A DNA stretch of 5,186 bases, from contig CALZMB010000174.1 of the NCBI GenBank assembly GCA_945788485.1, positions 1-5,186 on the forward strand, given 5' to 3'. The stretch comes from an uncultured bacterium. Lineage in GTDB: Bacteria > Bacteroidota > Bacteroidia > Bacteroidales > Bacteroidaceae. Below, piece by piece: positions 1 to 5,186 of this stretch (position 1 is the first letter of the stretch; each line of letters starts with the position of its first letter). Position numbers and translations under genes: made by a program. The notes under the pieces were generated by a model that was not told where the DNA came from, did not search any database, and saw nothing but the letters and a program-made list of their open reading frames with translations.

Positions 1-38
1 TAGAAATACACAAACACGAAAACGAACAAGCAAAACAC

Positions 39-74
39 GACAGCACACACAGCCCTCTCGGCTGTGGTGCTGTC
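39..74 (-). terminator. Probable intrinsic terminator after glgB
   Basis: A strong inverted repeat: the left arm 39-54 and right arm 60-74 pair over 15 base pairs with a single unpaired A in the left arm, around a 5-base loop (55-59). The inner 7 pairs are rich in G and C. Read on the minus strand, the direction of glgB, the stem is followed by a T- and G-rich stretch (complement of 1-38, with a run of four T), which resembles an intrinsic terminator tail. It begins 79 bases beyond the glgB stop codon. Read on the plus strand the tail is not T-rich, so the minus-strand assignment is preferred. No transcript evidence is available here. Confidence 0.7.
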
Positions 75-124
75 TGTTATACGGTTATATGTCATACACA
101 AATTGTTGCGTTACGTTATCCTGT

Positions 125-154
125 ACACATCTCTTCGCCATGTGGCAGATGTGT
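125..154 (-). other. Hairpin abutting the glgB stop codon
   Basis: ACACATCT (125-132) and AGATGTGT (147-154) are perfect inverted repeats of 8 bases. Inside them GCC (137-139) can pair with GGC (144-146) around a 4-base loop, leaving CTTC unpaired. The outer base of the right arm is the last base of the glgB stop codon, so on the minus strand the stem starts immediately after translation ends. There is no T-tract after it, so it is less likely to be a terminator itself. It could protect the mRNA 3' end or cooperate with the stronger hairpin at 39-74. The structure is visible in sequence; the role is inference. Confidence 0.45.
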
Positions 155-2244
155 CAGTTCTTCTTCAGTACCAATGCCGAGCGTGCGGGGAGATAGAGTT
201 TCAGCCACTCTTTATGCTCCTCGACATACGCCGGGTCGTAGTTTGTGAAGTGTGTGACGGAATCGTCGTTCAGCCCGTTGCCTCCGAATGCCGTATCATC
301 TGTGTTCAGCATGACGCTGTACGACCCTGTCGGGACGAGGAAGCCGTAGCCGGTGAACGATGTTGTCGGATTGAAGTTGAAGACGAACAACAGGTCGCCT
401 CTCGTATAAGCGAGCACCTGGTCGCCGTCGTTATGCCATATCTCGGTCACAGGGGTCTTGTTGAATGCTTTTTCGCTTTTCAGCACCTCAAGCATCTTCT
501 GGTCGAAATCGCCGAGATAGTGATAGCACAACTCCTTGTTGTCAACAAGGTTCCATTGCCTGCGGGCGTATTTGTAGCTCCATCCGTTTCCTTCGCGCGG
601 GAAATCTATCCACTCCGGGTGTCCGAACTCATTGCCCATGAAGTTCAGGTATCCTCCGTTGATAGTAGAACATGTCACGAGACGTATCATCTTGTGCAGC
701 GCGATGCCTCGGTGAGCCACGTCGTTCTCGTCGCCTTTCTTGAAATGCCAGTACATGTCAGCGTCGATGAGGCGGAAGATGACGGTCTTGTCGCCCACAA
801 GCGCTTGGTCGTGAGATTCGACATACGAGATGGTCTTCTCGTCTTTGCGGCGGTCTGTCATCTTCCAGAAGATATCGAAGACGCCCCATTGCTCGTCGCT
901 CTTCTCCTTTATCATCTTTATCCAGTAGTCGGGTATGCCCATAGCGAGACGATAGTCGAAGCCCATACCGCCGTCCTCGAACTTCGCCGCGAGGCCAGGC
1001 ATGCCCGACATCTCCTCGGCGATAGTGATGGCGTTCTTGTTCACCTCATGAATCAGTTTGTTCGCGAGGGCGAGATAGCAGAGCGCGTTGTCATCCTGTG
1101 CTCCGTTGAAATAGTCGCCGTAACCGCCGAAGTCCTGCCCGAGGCCGTGGTTATAGTAGAGCATGGATGTGACGCCGTCGAAGCGGAAGCCGTCGAACTT
1201 GAATTCCTCAAGCCAGTATTTGCAGTTTGAGAGCAGGAAATGCAGCACCTCGTCCTTGCCATAGTCGAAGCAGAGCGAATCCCATTGGTTGTGTTCGCGC
1301 CTTGCGCCGGGATAGAAATATTGGTTTGGGTCTCCCGCGAGGTTTCCCAGCCCCTCCACCTCGTTCTTCACGGCATGAGAGTGTACGAGGTCCATGATCA
1401 CCGCCACGCCGAGTTGATGCGCTTTGTCTATGAGCGCCTTCAGTTCTTCTGGCGTGCCGAACCTTGACGATGCCGCGAAGAAGTTTGAGACATGGTATCC
1501 GAACGAGCCATAGTACGGATGCTCCTGTATAGCCATCACTTGTATGCAGTTATAGCCGTCTTTCACAATGCGCGGCAGCACATTGTCCTTGAACTCGGTA
1601 TATGTGCCGACCTTCTCCGCATCCTGTCCCATGCCGATATGGCACTCGTAGATGAAGAGAGGGTCTTTCTGCGGGCGGAAAGATTTCTTCACCCACTTGT
1701 ATTCTTCTTCCGGAGCCCACACCTGCGCCGAGAATATCTTTGTCTGCTCGTCCTGTACCACACGTCGTGTCCATGCCGGGATGCGTTCGCCTTCTCCCCC
1801 GTTCCATTTCACTTTCATCTTGTACAGGTCGCCGTGCTTCAGCGCAGCCTTCGGCAGTTTCAGTTCCCAGTTGCCAGAATCGGAGATGCGCTTCATGGCA
1901 TATTTCTCGTCTTCCTGCCATCCGTTGAAGTCTCCGATGATATATATTGCCGTAGCATTGGGCGCCCATTCTCTCAGCACCCATCCGCCTCTCGCTGTGC
2001 GGTGCAGTCCGAAGTAGAGGTAGCCAGAAGCGAAATCCGCGAGCGATGTCTTTCCGTTGTTCGTGAGTTTGTTTATCATCCACTGCGCGTGGTCGTGACG
2101 TCCTTTGATGGCATCTTCGTACGGTTCAAGCCACGGGTCGTTCTTCACCAGTCCGATATGCTTCACGGCATTGGCTTTCATCTCAGCGGCCTTTGCTTTG
2201 CATTTGCGGCCGCATTTGCTTGTCTTGTTTTCTGTCTCTGCCAT
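154..2244 (-). CDS. glgB: 1,4-alpha-glucan (glycogen) branching enzyme, GH13_8 type
   Basis: 696 residues, ATG start. It cuts alpha-1,4-glucan chains and rejoins the piece through an alpha-1,6 bond, forming branches in cytoplasmic glycogen. An N-terminal CBM48-like domain spans about residues 75-175, including the run REWAPNATAIYIIGDFNGW (91-109). The GH13 barrel follows at about 195-560, then a C-terminal beta domain (about 595-696). All four GH13 regions are visible: DLVHSH (285-290), GFRFDG with nucleophile D356, AEEMSGMP with acid/base E410, and ESHD with D479. The NDPWLEPY motif (35-42), AEEMSGMP and GNEFGHPEWIDFPR resemble eukaryotic enzymes more than E. coli GlgB, as is usual in Bacteroidota. 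Residues 1-28 are lysine/alanine-rich with C11 and C15, an unusual extension; M22 is a possible alternative start. An in-frame stop lies just upstream of the chosen ATG. No clear ribosome binding site or TAnnTTTG box was found upstream; glgB is probably transcribed separately from the gene before it. Confidence 0.97.
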   Translation of the reverse strand: MAETENKTSKCGRKCKAKAAEMKANAVKHIGLVKNDPWLEPYEDAIKGRHDHAQWMINKLTNNGKTSLADFASGYLYFGLHRTARGGWVLREWAPNATAIYIIGDFNGWQEDEKYAMKRISDSGNWELKLPKAALKHGDLYKMKVKWNGGEGERIPAWTRRVVQDEQTKIFSAQVWAPEEEYKWVKKSFRPQKDPLFIYECHIGMGQDAEKVGTYTEFKDNVLPRIVKDGYNCIQVMAIQEHPYYGSFGYHVSNFFAASSRFGTPEELKALIDKAHQLGVAVIMDLVHSHAVKNEVEGLGNLAGDPNQYFYPGARREHNQWDSLCFDYGKDEVLHFLLSNCKYWLEEFKFDGFRFDGVTSMLYYNHGLGQDFGGYGDYFNGAQDDNALCYLALANKLIHEVNKNAITIAEEMSGMPGLAAKFEDGGMGFDYRLAMGIPDYWIKMIKEKSDEQWGVFDIFWKMTDRRKDEKTISYVESHDQALVGDKTVIFRLIDADMYWHFKKGDENDVAHRGIALHKMIRLVTCSTINGGYLNFMGNEFGHPEWIDFPREGNGWSYKYARRQWNLVDNKELCYHYLGDFDQKMLEVLKSEKAFNKTPVTEIWHNDGDQVLAYTRGDLLFVFNFNPTTSFTGYGFLVPTGSYSVMLNTDDTAFGGNGLNDDSVTHFTNYDPAYVEEHKEWLKLYLPARSALVLKKN

Positions 2245-2250
2245 ATATAT

Positions 2251-2264
2251 AATAATGTATTATT
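2251..2264 (-). other. Small AT palindrome just upstream of the glgB start
   Basis: AATAAT (2251-2256) and ATTATT (2259-2264) are inverted repeats separated by two bases. They lie 7-20 bases before the glgB ATG, where a ribosome binding site would normally be. An all-A/T stem with this spacing would be weak. It may simply reflect the unstructured A/T-rich leaders typical of Bacteroidota genes. Listed because no Shine-Dalgarno sequence is present here. Confidence 0.25.
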
Positions 2265-2272
2265 ATTATTTA

Positions 2273-2370
2273 CAATTAATAATTTATAATATACAATTTA
2301 TAATTTTTATACATCCAAGATTGTCCGCAAGATATTCAATTATACATTGTACATTATAAATTATAAATTG
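2273..2370. repeat. Cluster of AT-rich dispersed motif copies, partly inverted
   Basis: Three copies of the motif CAATTTATAATTTATAAT lie in the gap before glgB. Copy A (2273-2290, plus) matches 17 of 18 bases. Copy B (2294-2310, plus) matches 15 of its first 17, the first 13 perfectly. Copy C (2353-2370, minus) matches 18 of 18. Copies B and C form a perfect 13-base inverted repeat (2294-2306 with 2358-2370) bounding a 77-base segment. Inside it TTATACAT occurs twice in direct orientation (2307-2314 and 2340-2347). Copy C continues into A6 (2371-2376), extending its match with the copy after kdsB to 24 bases. No target duplication is obvious at the ends. It could be a small non-autonomous palindromic element, regulatory sequence, or AT-rich drift; low sequence complexity limits certainty. 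Confidence 0.55.
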
Positions 2371-2401
2371 AAAAAAGTTGTCGTTGTTGTCGTAAATCCC
2401 T

Positions 2402-2429
2402 TTTTATTTAGTTGCCAACTAAAATAAAA
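2402..2429 (-). other. AT-rich hairpin just after the yhcH-like gene
   Basis: A 12-pair stem with one bulged A: TTTAGTT (2407-2413) pairs with AACTAAA (2417-2423) around a GCC loop, and the outer arms 2402-2406 and 2425-2429 pair as well. It starts 3 bases after the stop codon of the minus-strand gene ending at 2433. The stem is almost all A-T pairs and is not followed by a T-tract on the minus strand, so it is not a classic intrinsic terminator. It may be an mRNA 3'-end structure or a binding site for a dimeric protein. Confidence 0.4.
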
Positions 2430-2432
2430 GCG

Positions 2433-2882
2433 TCATCCGACAGCAATCTTTATCACAGCCTTATGTATGCTCTCCGCCGTGCCGATGCAAGGCTGGTGAC
2501 CATCTTCCGGCAAGAATATTGCCATCATGCCCGGGTGGCATGTCACGAAGCTCTCGCCCTGCACCCCGGGATATTTCGTCACATCCTTCGTCTCGTTGTA
2601 TTCCGCCTCCGGGAGGTCGGCAGTCGGAGTATAGCCGTATGTCTCATCGGCATTGAGAGGAATCTGTATGTCGAGCATACGCCTGTGCGTTTCCATCACA
2701 GCCTCCTCTTTCGTCTTGCCTTTCGTGTCCATGATGTTGACGAAACAGTCCGCGCCGTCAATCTCATGCTTTCCGTTCTCCAACGAGTTGAGGTCGTTTG
2801 CCTCAAGAAAATCTACAACCTTGCTGAAGTAGCGGTTCACGCCAACATAGTTCTTCAAGTTTTCAATCTTATCTATAATCAT
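2433..2882 (-). CDS. YhcH/YjgK/YiaL family protein (DUF386)
   Basis: 149 residues, ATG start, a usual full length for this cupin-like, single-domain cytoplasmic family, which also includes the EbgC (evolved beta-galactosidase small subunit) type. Family marks are LENGKHEIDG (34-43), the ETHRRMLDIQ segment (64-73) with E64, H66 and D71, the YGYTP turn (82-86), FLPEDGHQP (123-131), and HKAVIKI (140-146) near the C-terminus. In other bacteria, members sit in operons for sialic acid or other sugar acid use (E. coli nan operon) and are thought to act on the sugar itself, for example as anomerases. None of those pathway genes is present here, so the substrate cannot be told. The gene lies 134 bases after the MORN gene and 188 bases before glgB on the same strand, so it is probably its own unit. 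An in-frame stop a few codons upstream of the ATG rules out a longer form. The leader is AT-rich without a Shine-Dalgarno sequence. Confidence 0.93.
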   Translation of the reverse strand: MIIDKIENLKNYVGVNRYFSKVVDFLEANDLNSLENGKHEIDGADCFVNIMDTKGKTKEEAVMETHRRMLDIQIPLNADETYGYTPTADLPEAEYNETKDVTKYPGVQGESFVTCHPGMMAIFLPEDGHQPCIGTAESIHKAVIKIAVG

Positions 2883-2951
2883 AGCATATATATTTATGTA
2901 GGTTTAACATTATTCTTCCAAAAGACAGGCAGGTTTGCACAAAGGCGCGCC

Positions 2952-2975
2952 GGCTCACGGCAGTCTCACTGAGCC
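2952..2975 (-). other. GC-rich hairpin in the gap after the MORN gene, possible terminator
   Basis: GGCTCA (2952-2957) and TGAGCC (2970-2975) form a perfect 6-pair stem around a 12-base loop, 41 bases past the stop codon of the MORN gene. Next to it is the palindrome GGCGCGCC (2944-2951), and GGCGCG (2944-2949) is also the reverse complement of CGCGCC (3011-3016) just after the stop codon, so a larger fold of the whole 2944-3016 segment is possible. No T-tract follows on the minus strand, so intrinsic termination is uncertain. The GC-rich character contrasts with the AT-rich part of the same gap (2883-2930). Confidence 0.35.
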
Positions 2976-3016
2976 AAATAAGGTCGAAAGAGCGCACGGC
3001 ACGCCCCCGTCGCGCC

Positions 3017-4132
3017 TCATTTCCGTTTCTCCTTGAAACCGTCAACATACACGCCGGTTTCTGTCACCTGGCCGTCCCTGTTCTTCATCACATACTCTCC
3101 GTGTCTCACGCCGTTGCGGTACGAGCCCTCGAAGCGAATGCCGTCCTTGTCCTGCTCAATAGCCTTGCCGTCAGGTTTCCCGTCACGGTACATGCCCTTG
3201 AACTTCGTGCCGTTGCTGAAATGGATAATCATCTCCCCGTTCATCTTCCCGTTCTTGAACGTCCCCTCGAACGTGTCGCCGCCTTTCTTCTTCAGCACGC
3301 CGCGGCCTTCGTATTTGTCGTTTTTCCACGAGCCGTTGTAAGAATCTCCGTTTCGCCATACGAGCAAGCCCTGCCCGTTCTTCTCTCCGTTGGCGAAATG
3401 CCCTGTATAGACATCGCCGTTGGCGAATCTGAAAATTCCTTCGCCATGCCTCTCCCCCTGCAGGTATGAGCCTTCATACACATCATGGTTGGCATACTTG
3501 TACACACCCTTGCCGTTCTGAATGTCGTCGGCCCAGAAGCCGGTATATACATCGCCGTCGGCATATCGGTACGTGCCCTTGCCGCTGCGCTGGTTCTGAT
3601 TCCATTGCCCGTCATAATACGAGCCGTCGCCCCAGTCGTAGCGCCCCTTGCCGTGCTTCATGTCGTTCTTCCATTCGCCGTCATAATAAGCTCCGGAAGC
3701 GAAGACATACTTGCCTTTGCCCTGCCGCTTGTCCATATACCACTGGCCATCGTAAGTGTCGCCGTTATAGTAGTACATCACGCCGTGGCCCTGCTGATAG
3801 TCGCGAAACCACAGGCCGACATATTTGTTGTTGTTCATGAAATAGTAGGTGCCCTTGCCGTGCTGCTGGTCCTGAAACCATTCTCCCTCATATTTCTCGC
3901 CGTCAACGAAGGTATAGACCCCGTAGCCCTGGCGTTTGCCCTTGACATACTCTCCCTCGTAAGTGTCGCCGTTCTTGTACGTCGCCGAACCTTTGCCGTG
4001 CGCCTTGCCGGCAACCATCTCGCCCTTGTACATGCCTCCGTCTTTCAGGACACACGAGCCGAGCATAATCTTCTGCCCGTAAGAAATGACAGAAGCCATA
4101 AATAAGAATATGTATATAAATATTGTTTTCAC
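3017..4132 (-). CDS. Exported MORN-repeat protein, 14 repeats
   Basis: 371 residues. Residues 1-19 look like a Sec signal peptide: K2, a hydrophobic run (about 4-17), then SYG, with likely cleavage before Q20. There is no lipobox cysteine. The mature protein is almost entirely MORN repeats: 14 units of exactly 23 residues from Y35 to V356, then a short tail with a degenerate partial unit. G at positions 3 and 12 is invariant in all 14. Repeats 1-11 also keep G at position 14 and begin with Y; repeats 12-14 begin with F and lack that G. No enzymatic domain is present. In eukaryotes MORN arrays bind membranes or act as scaffolds; the bacterial role is largely unknown, so a periplasmic or surface scaffold is inference. 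The start is GTG, chosen because it gives the complete signal peptide and lies about 30 bases past a good -7 box; the first in-frame ATG (M12) would cut the signal peptide in half, and a stop closes the frame 9 codons upstream. The gene is divergent from kdsB. Confidence 0.93.
   Translation of the reverse strand: MKTIFIYIFLFMASVISYGQKIMLGSCVLKDGGMYKGEMVAGKAHGKGSATYKNGDTYEGEYVKGKRQGYGVYTFVDGEKYEGEWFQDQQHGKGTYYFMNNNKYVGLWFRDYQQGHGVMYYYNGDTYDGQWYMDKRQGKGKYVFASGAYYDGEWKNDMKHGKGRYDWGDGSYYDGQWNQNQRSGKGTYRYADGDVYTGFWADDIQNGKGVYKYANHDVYEGSYLQGERHGEGIFRFANGDVYTGHFANGEKNGQGLLVWRNGDSYNGSWKNDKYEGRGVLKKKGGDTFEGTFKNGKMNGEMIIHFSNGTKFKGMYRDGKPDGKAIEQDKDGIRFEGSYRNGVRHGEYVMKNRDGQVTETGVYVDGFKEKRK
3065..4030 (-). 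repeat. Tandem array of 14 MORN units, 69-base period
   Basis: Encodes residues 35-356 of the MORN protein: 14 consecutive units of 23 codons with no insertion or deletion between any two. The units begin at residues 35, 58, 81, 104, 127, 150, 173, 196, 219, 242, 265, 288, 311 and 334. Protein-level conservation is concentrated in the aromatic at position 1 and glycines at 3, 12 and 14. Most other positions have diverged, so this is an old array under selection for length and fold rather than a recent DNA duplication. Confidence 0.92.
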
Positions 4133-4166
4133 AAGAAATGTCGTGTACAGGTGGGTTTAATTTTTA

Positions 4167-4197
4167 CAAAGATACGACATTTCTCACAAAAAGGAAA
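4167..4197 (-). promoter_or_regulatory. Bacteroidota-type promoter for the MORN gene
   Basis: On the minus strand, TATCTTTG (complement of 4167-4174) matches the TAnnTTTG -7 box used by the Bacteroidota primary sigma factor. TTTC (complement of 4194-4197), 19 bases upstream, is one base off the TTTG -33 element and correctly spaced. Transcription would begin near 4160, leaving a leader of about 28 bases before the GTG start at 4132. This supports the GTG start choice. Confidence 0.65.
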
Positions 4198-4279
4198 CGT
4201 AAAAACAGATAATTTTGTTTTTTTTCACTTTTCAATAATATTATCGACGCAAAGAACAAACGATTCCCGATTTTTTTTG

Positions 4280-4287
4280 TAAATTTG
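4280..4287 (+). promoter_or_regulatory. Bacteroidota-type -7 box for kdsB
   Basis: TAAATTTG matches TAnnTTTG exactly, is preceded by a run of eight T and a G (4271-4279), and is followed by CA, a frequent context in Bacteroidales promoters. I see no TTTG at the expected -33 position, about 19-21 bases upstream. Transcription would begin near 4292-4295, giving a leader of about 30 bases that is A/T-rich, lacks a Shine-Dalgarno sequence, and contains a 12-base partial copy of the window's AT motif (4302-4313). Confidence 0.6.
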
Positions 4288-4324
4288 CACATTCAAAAAT
4301 GTATAATTTATAAACTAAAATAAC

Positions 4325-5107
4325 ATGAAATTCCTTACCGTAATCCCCGCCAGATACGCATCCACACGTTTCCCTGGCAAACCTCTCGCCATGCTGGGAG
4401 GAAAGCCCGTCATACAGAGAGTATATGAACAGGCACGACAGCTGACAAGCGAAGTCTATGTCGCCACAGACGACAGCCGCATCTACGACACCGTCACATC
4501 ATTCGGAGGCAAAGCCGTGATGACCTCACCCCACCACAAAAGCGGCACCGACCGCATCGAAGAAGCGGTCCGCAAGATACAAGACGCGACACACGCCGAA
4601 TATGATGTCATCATCAACATACAGGGCGACGAGCCCTTCATTCAGCCCGCGCAGATAAAAGCCCTCATCGACTGCTTCGACGACGAGAGGACAGAGATAG
4701 CCACACTCGGCATACGCTTCGGCAGACAAGGCGAGACAGACGGCACCGCCACGCTTCACGACATACAGAACAGCAACTCGCCGAAGATAGCCGTCTCGCG
4801 GCAAGGCTTCGCGCTCTATTTCTCACGCTCCGTCATACCATTCTGCCGCGGCGTGGAACAAGAACGCTGGCCCGAGACATTCCCCTACCTGAAACACATA
4901 GGCATGTACGCCTACCGCCGACAAGTGCTCGGCGAGGTGACGGCACTGCCCCAGTCGCCATTAGAGAAAGCCGAAAGCCTCGAACAGCTGAGATGGCTCG
5001 AAAACGGATACAAGATAAAAGTCGGCATAACGACATCTGAGACAATAGGCATCGACACGCCCGAAGACCTTGAGAAAGCGGAACGCTTCCTCGCCAACAC
5101 GAAATGA
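4325..5107 (+). CDS. kdsB: 3-deoxy-manno-octulosonate cytidylyltransferase (CMP-Kdo synthetase)
   Basis: 260 residues, ATG start, close to the usual length of about 245-260. It couples CTP and Kdo to give CMP-Kdo, the activated sugar that Kdo transferase adds to lipid A in lipopolysaccharide; the enzyme is cytoplasmic. The N-terminal nucleotide-binding signature IPARYASTRFPGKPL is at 7-21 (R10, R15 and K19 are the expected CTP contacts). Other family marks are SGTDRI (73-78), NIQGDEPFI (98-106) with metal-ligand candidate D102, NSPK (151-154), YFSRSVIPF (165-173), KHIGMYAYRR (190-199), SPLEKAESLEQLRW (211-224) and GIDTPEDL (242-249) with D244 as the second likely metal ligand. All key motifs are intact. 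It is the only plus-strand gene, divergent from the MORN gene across 192 bases. Its presence shows a Gram-negative, Kdo-containing envelope. No other Kdo or lipid A gene lies within the window. Confidence 0.98.
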   Translation: MKFLTVIPARYASTRFPGKPLAMLGGKPVIQRVYEQARQLTSEVYVATDDSRIYDTVTSFGGKAVMTSPHHKSGTDRIEEAVRKIQDATHAEYDVIINIQGDEPFIQPAQIKALIDCFDDERTEIATLGIRFGRQGETDGTATLHDIQNSNSPKIAVSRQGFALYFSRSVIPFCRGVEQERWPETFPYLKHIGMYAYRRQVLGEVTALPQSPLEKAESLEQLRWLENGYKIKVGITTSETIGIDTPEDLEKAERFLANTK

Positions 5108-5157
5108 CGCGACGAACAATCGCCGCAAGCATCTGTTCAGTGACATCTCTATAAACG

Positions 5158-5183
5158 TTTTTTCAATTTATAATTTATAATTG
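5158..5183 (+). repeat. T6 plus AT-rich dispersed motif after kdsB
   Basis: T6 (5158-5163) followed by the 18-base motif CAATTTATAATTTATAAT (5164-5181); with the next two bases, 5164-5183 contains two overlapping copies of the ATTTATAATT core. The 24 bases 5158-5181 are the exact reverse complement of 2353-2376. The tract starts 50 bases after the kdsB stop. The T6 could be a termination tail, but I find no convincing stem directly before it. The window ends three bases later, so the element may continue. Confidence 0.6.
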
Positions 5184-5186
5184 CGC

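Noticed and set aside
1..38. A/C-rich stretch at the window edge as part of another gene
   Set aside because: No open frame or motif can be supported in so short a piece; it is better explained as the T-rich tail (minus strand) after the glgB terminator.
64..1230. A 388-codon open frame on the plus strand opposite glgB
   Set aside because: It is fully explained as the complement of the conserved branching-enzyme gene. Its translation has no recognisable domain and is rich in V, H, E and R as expected for antisense of a biased coding sequence, and its 5' part runs through the terminator hairpin.
1492..2289. A 265-codon plus-strand open frame opposite the 5' part of glgB
   Set aside because: Antisense shadow of glgB, ending in the AT-rich gap; no family motifs. 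Shorter frames at 1240-1467 and 1652-2017 are the same case.
2328..2334. TATCTTG on the minus strand as a possible glgB -7 box
   Set aside because: It lacks one T of TAnnTTTG and has no TTTG about 20 bases upstream, so it is too weak to list as a promoter.
2377..2392. GTTGTC/GTTGTT near-tandem repeats
   Set aside because: Only 16 bases long and of low complexity; not supportable as a functional repeat.
2412..2972. A 186-codon plus-strand open frame opposite the yhcH-like gene
   Set aside because: Antisense of a clearly conserved family gene; no motifs of its own.
3065..4030. Regular repeats that could suggest a CRISPR array or recent minisatellite
   Set aside because: The 69-base period is a coding repeat of 23-residue MORN units with diverged DNA and no unique spacers between identical repeats.
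3485..4105. A 206-codon plus-strand open frame with hydrophobic V/A/I-rich repeats, resembling a membrane protein
   Set aside because: It is the complement of the MORN repeats, so its periodic hydrophobic pattern follows from the 69-base repeat. The minus-strand frame has a signal peptide and perfect family periodicity.

Overview
The window reads as chromosomal DNA from a Bacteroidota organism, most likely order Bacteroidales and probably a Prevotella-like lineage. Three things point there: promoters of the TAnnTTTG type, start codons with no clear Shine-Dalgarno sequence but A/T-rich leaders, and a eukaryote-like (GH13_8 type) glycogen branching enzyme. Coding DNA is moderately GC-rich, while most gaps are strongly AT-rich. 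Genus is an inference, not something proven here.

Layout. There are four complete protein genes and no RNA genes, phage genes, insertion sequences or CRISPR array. Three genes lie on the minus strand. Read in their own direction they are an exported 14-repeat MORN protein (4132 to 3017), a YhcH/YjgK/YiaL-family sugar-associated protein (2882 to 2433) and the glycogen branching enzyme GlgB (2244 to 154). One gene, kdsB (4325-5107, CMP-Kdo synthetase for lipopolysaccharide), is on the plus strand and divergent from the MORN gene. The 192-base gap between those two carries a recognisable Bacteroidota -7 box for each direction.

Between and after genes. The branching-enzyme gene is followed by two hairpins; the outer one (39-74) is a good intrinsic-terminator candidate. 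The gap upstream of glgB (2245-2432) is very AT-rich and holds several copies of a 17-18 base motif, some inverted relative to each other. The same motif, with an adjacent T6 tract, recurs at 5158-5183 after kdsB, giving a 24-base exact inverted match across the window. The gap between the MORN gene and the yhcH-like gene (2883-3016) has a GC-rich hairpin-forming half and an AT-rich half.

How the genes relate. The spacings (134 and 188 bases) and the divergent promoters argue for mostly independent transcription units rather than one operon. GlgB serves storage glycogen, KdsB serves outer-membrane lipopolysaccharide, the YhcH-like protein probably handles a sugar or sugar acid, and the MORN protein is probably periplasmic or surface-exposed with unknown function. 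I see no convincing new multi-gene system. The items most worth a second look are the regular exported MORN array, with its distinct last three repeats, and the AT-rich dispersed motif placed about 50-56 bases after two gene ends.
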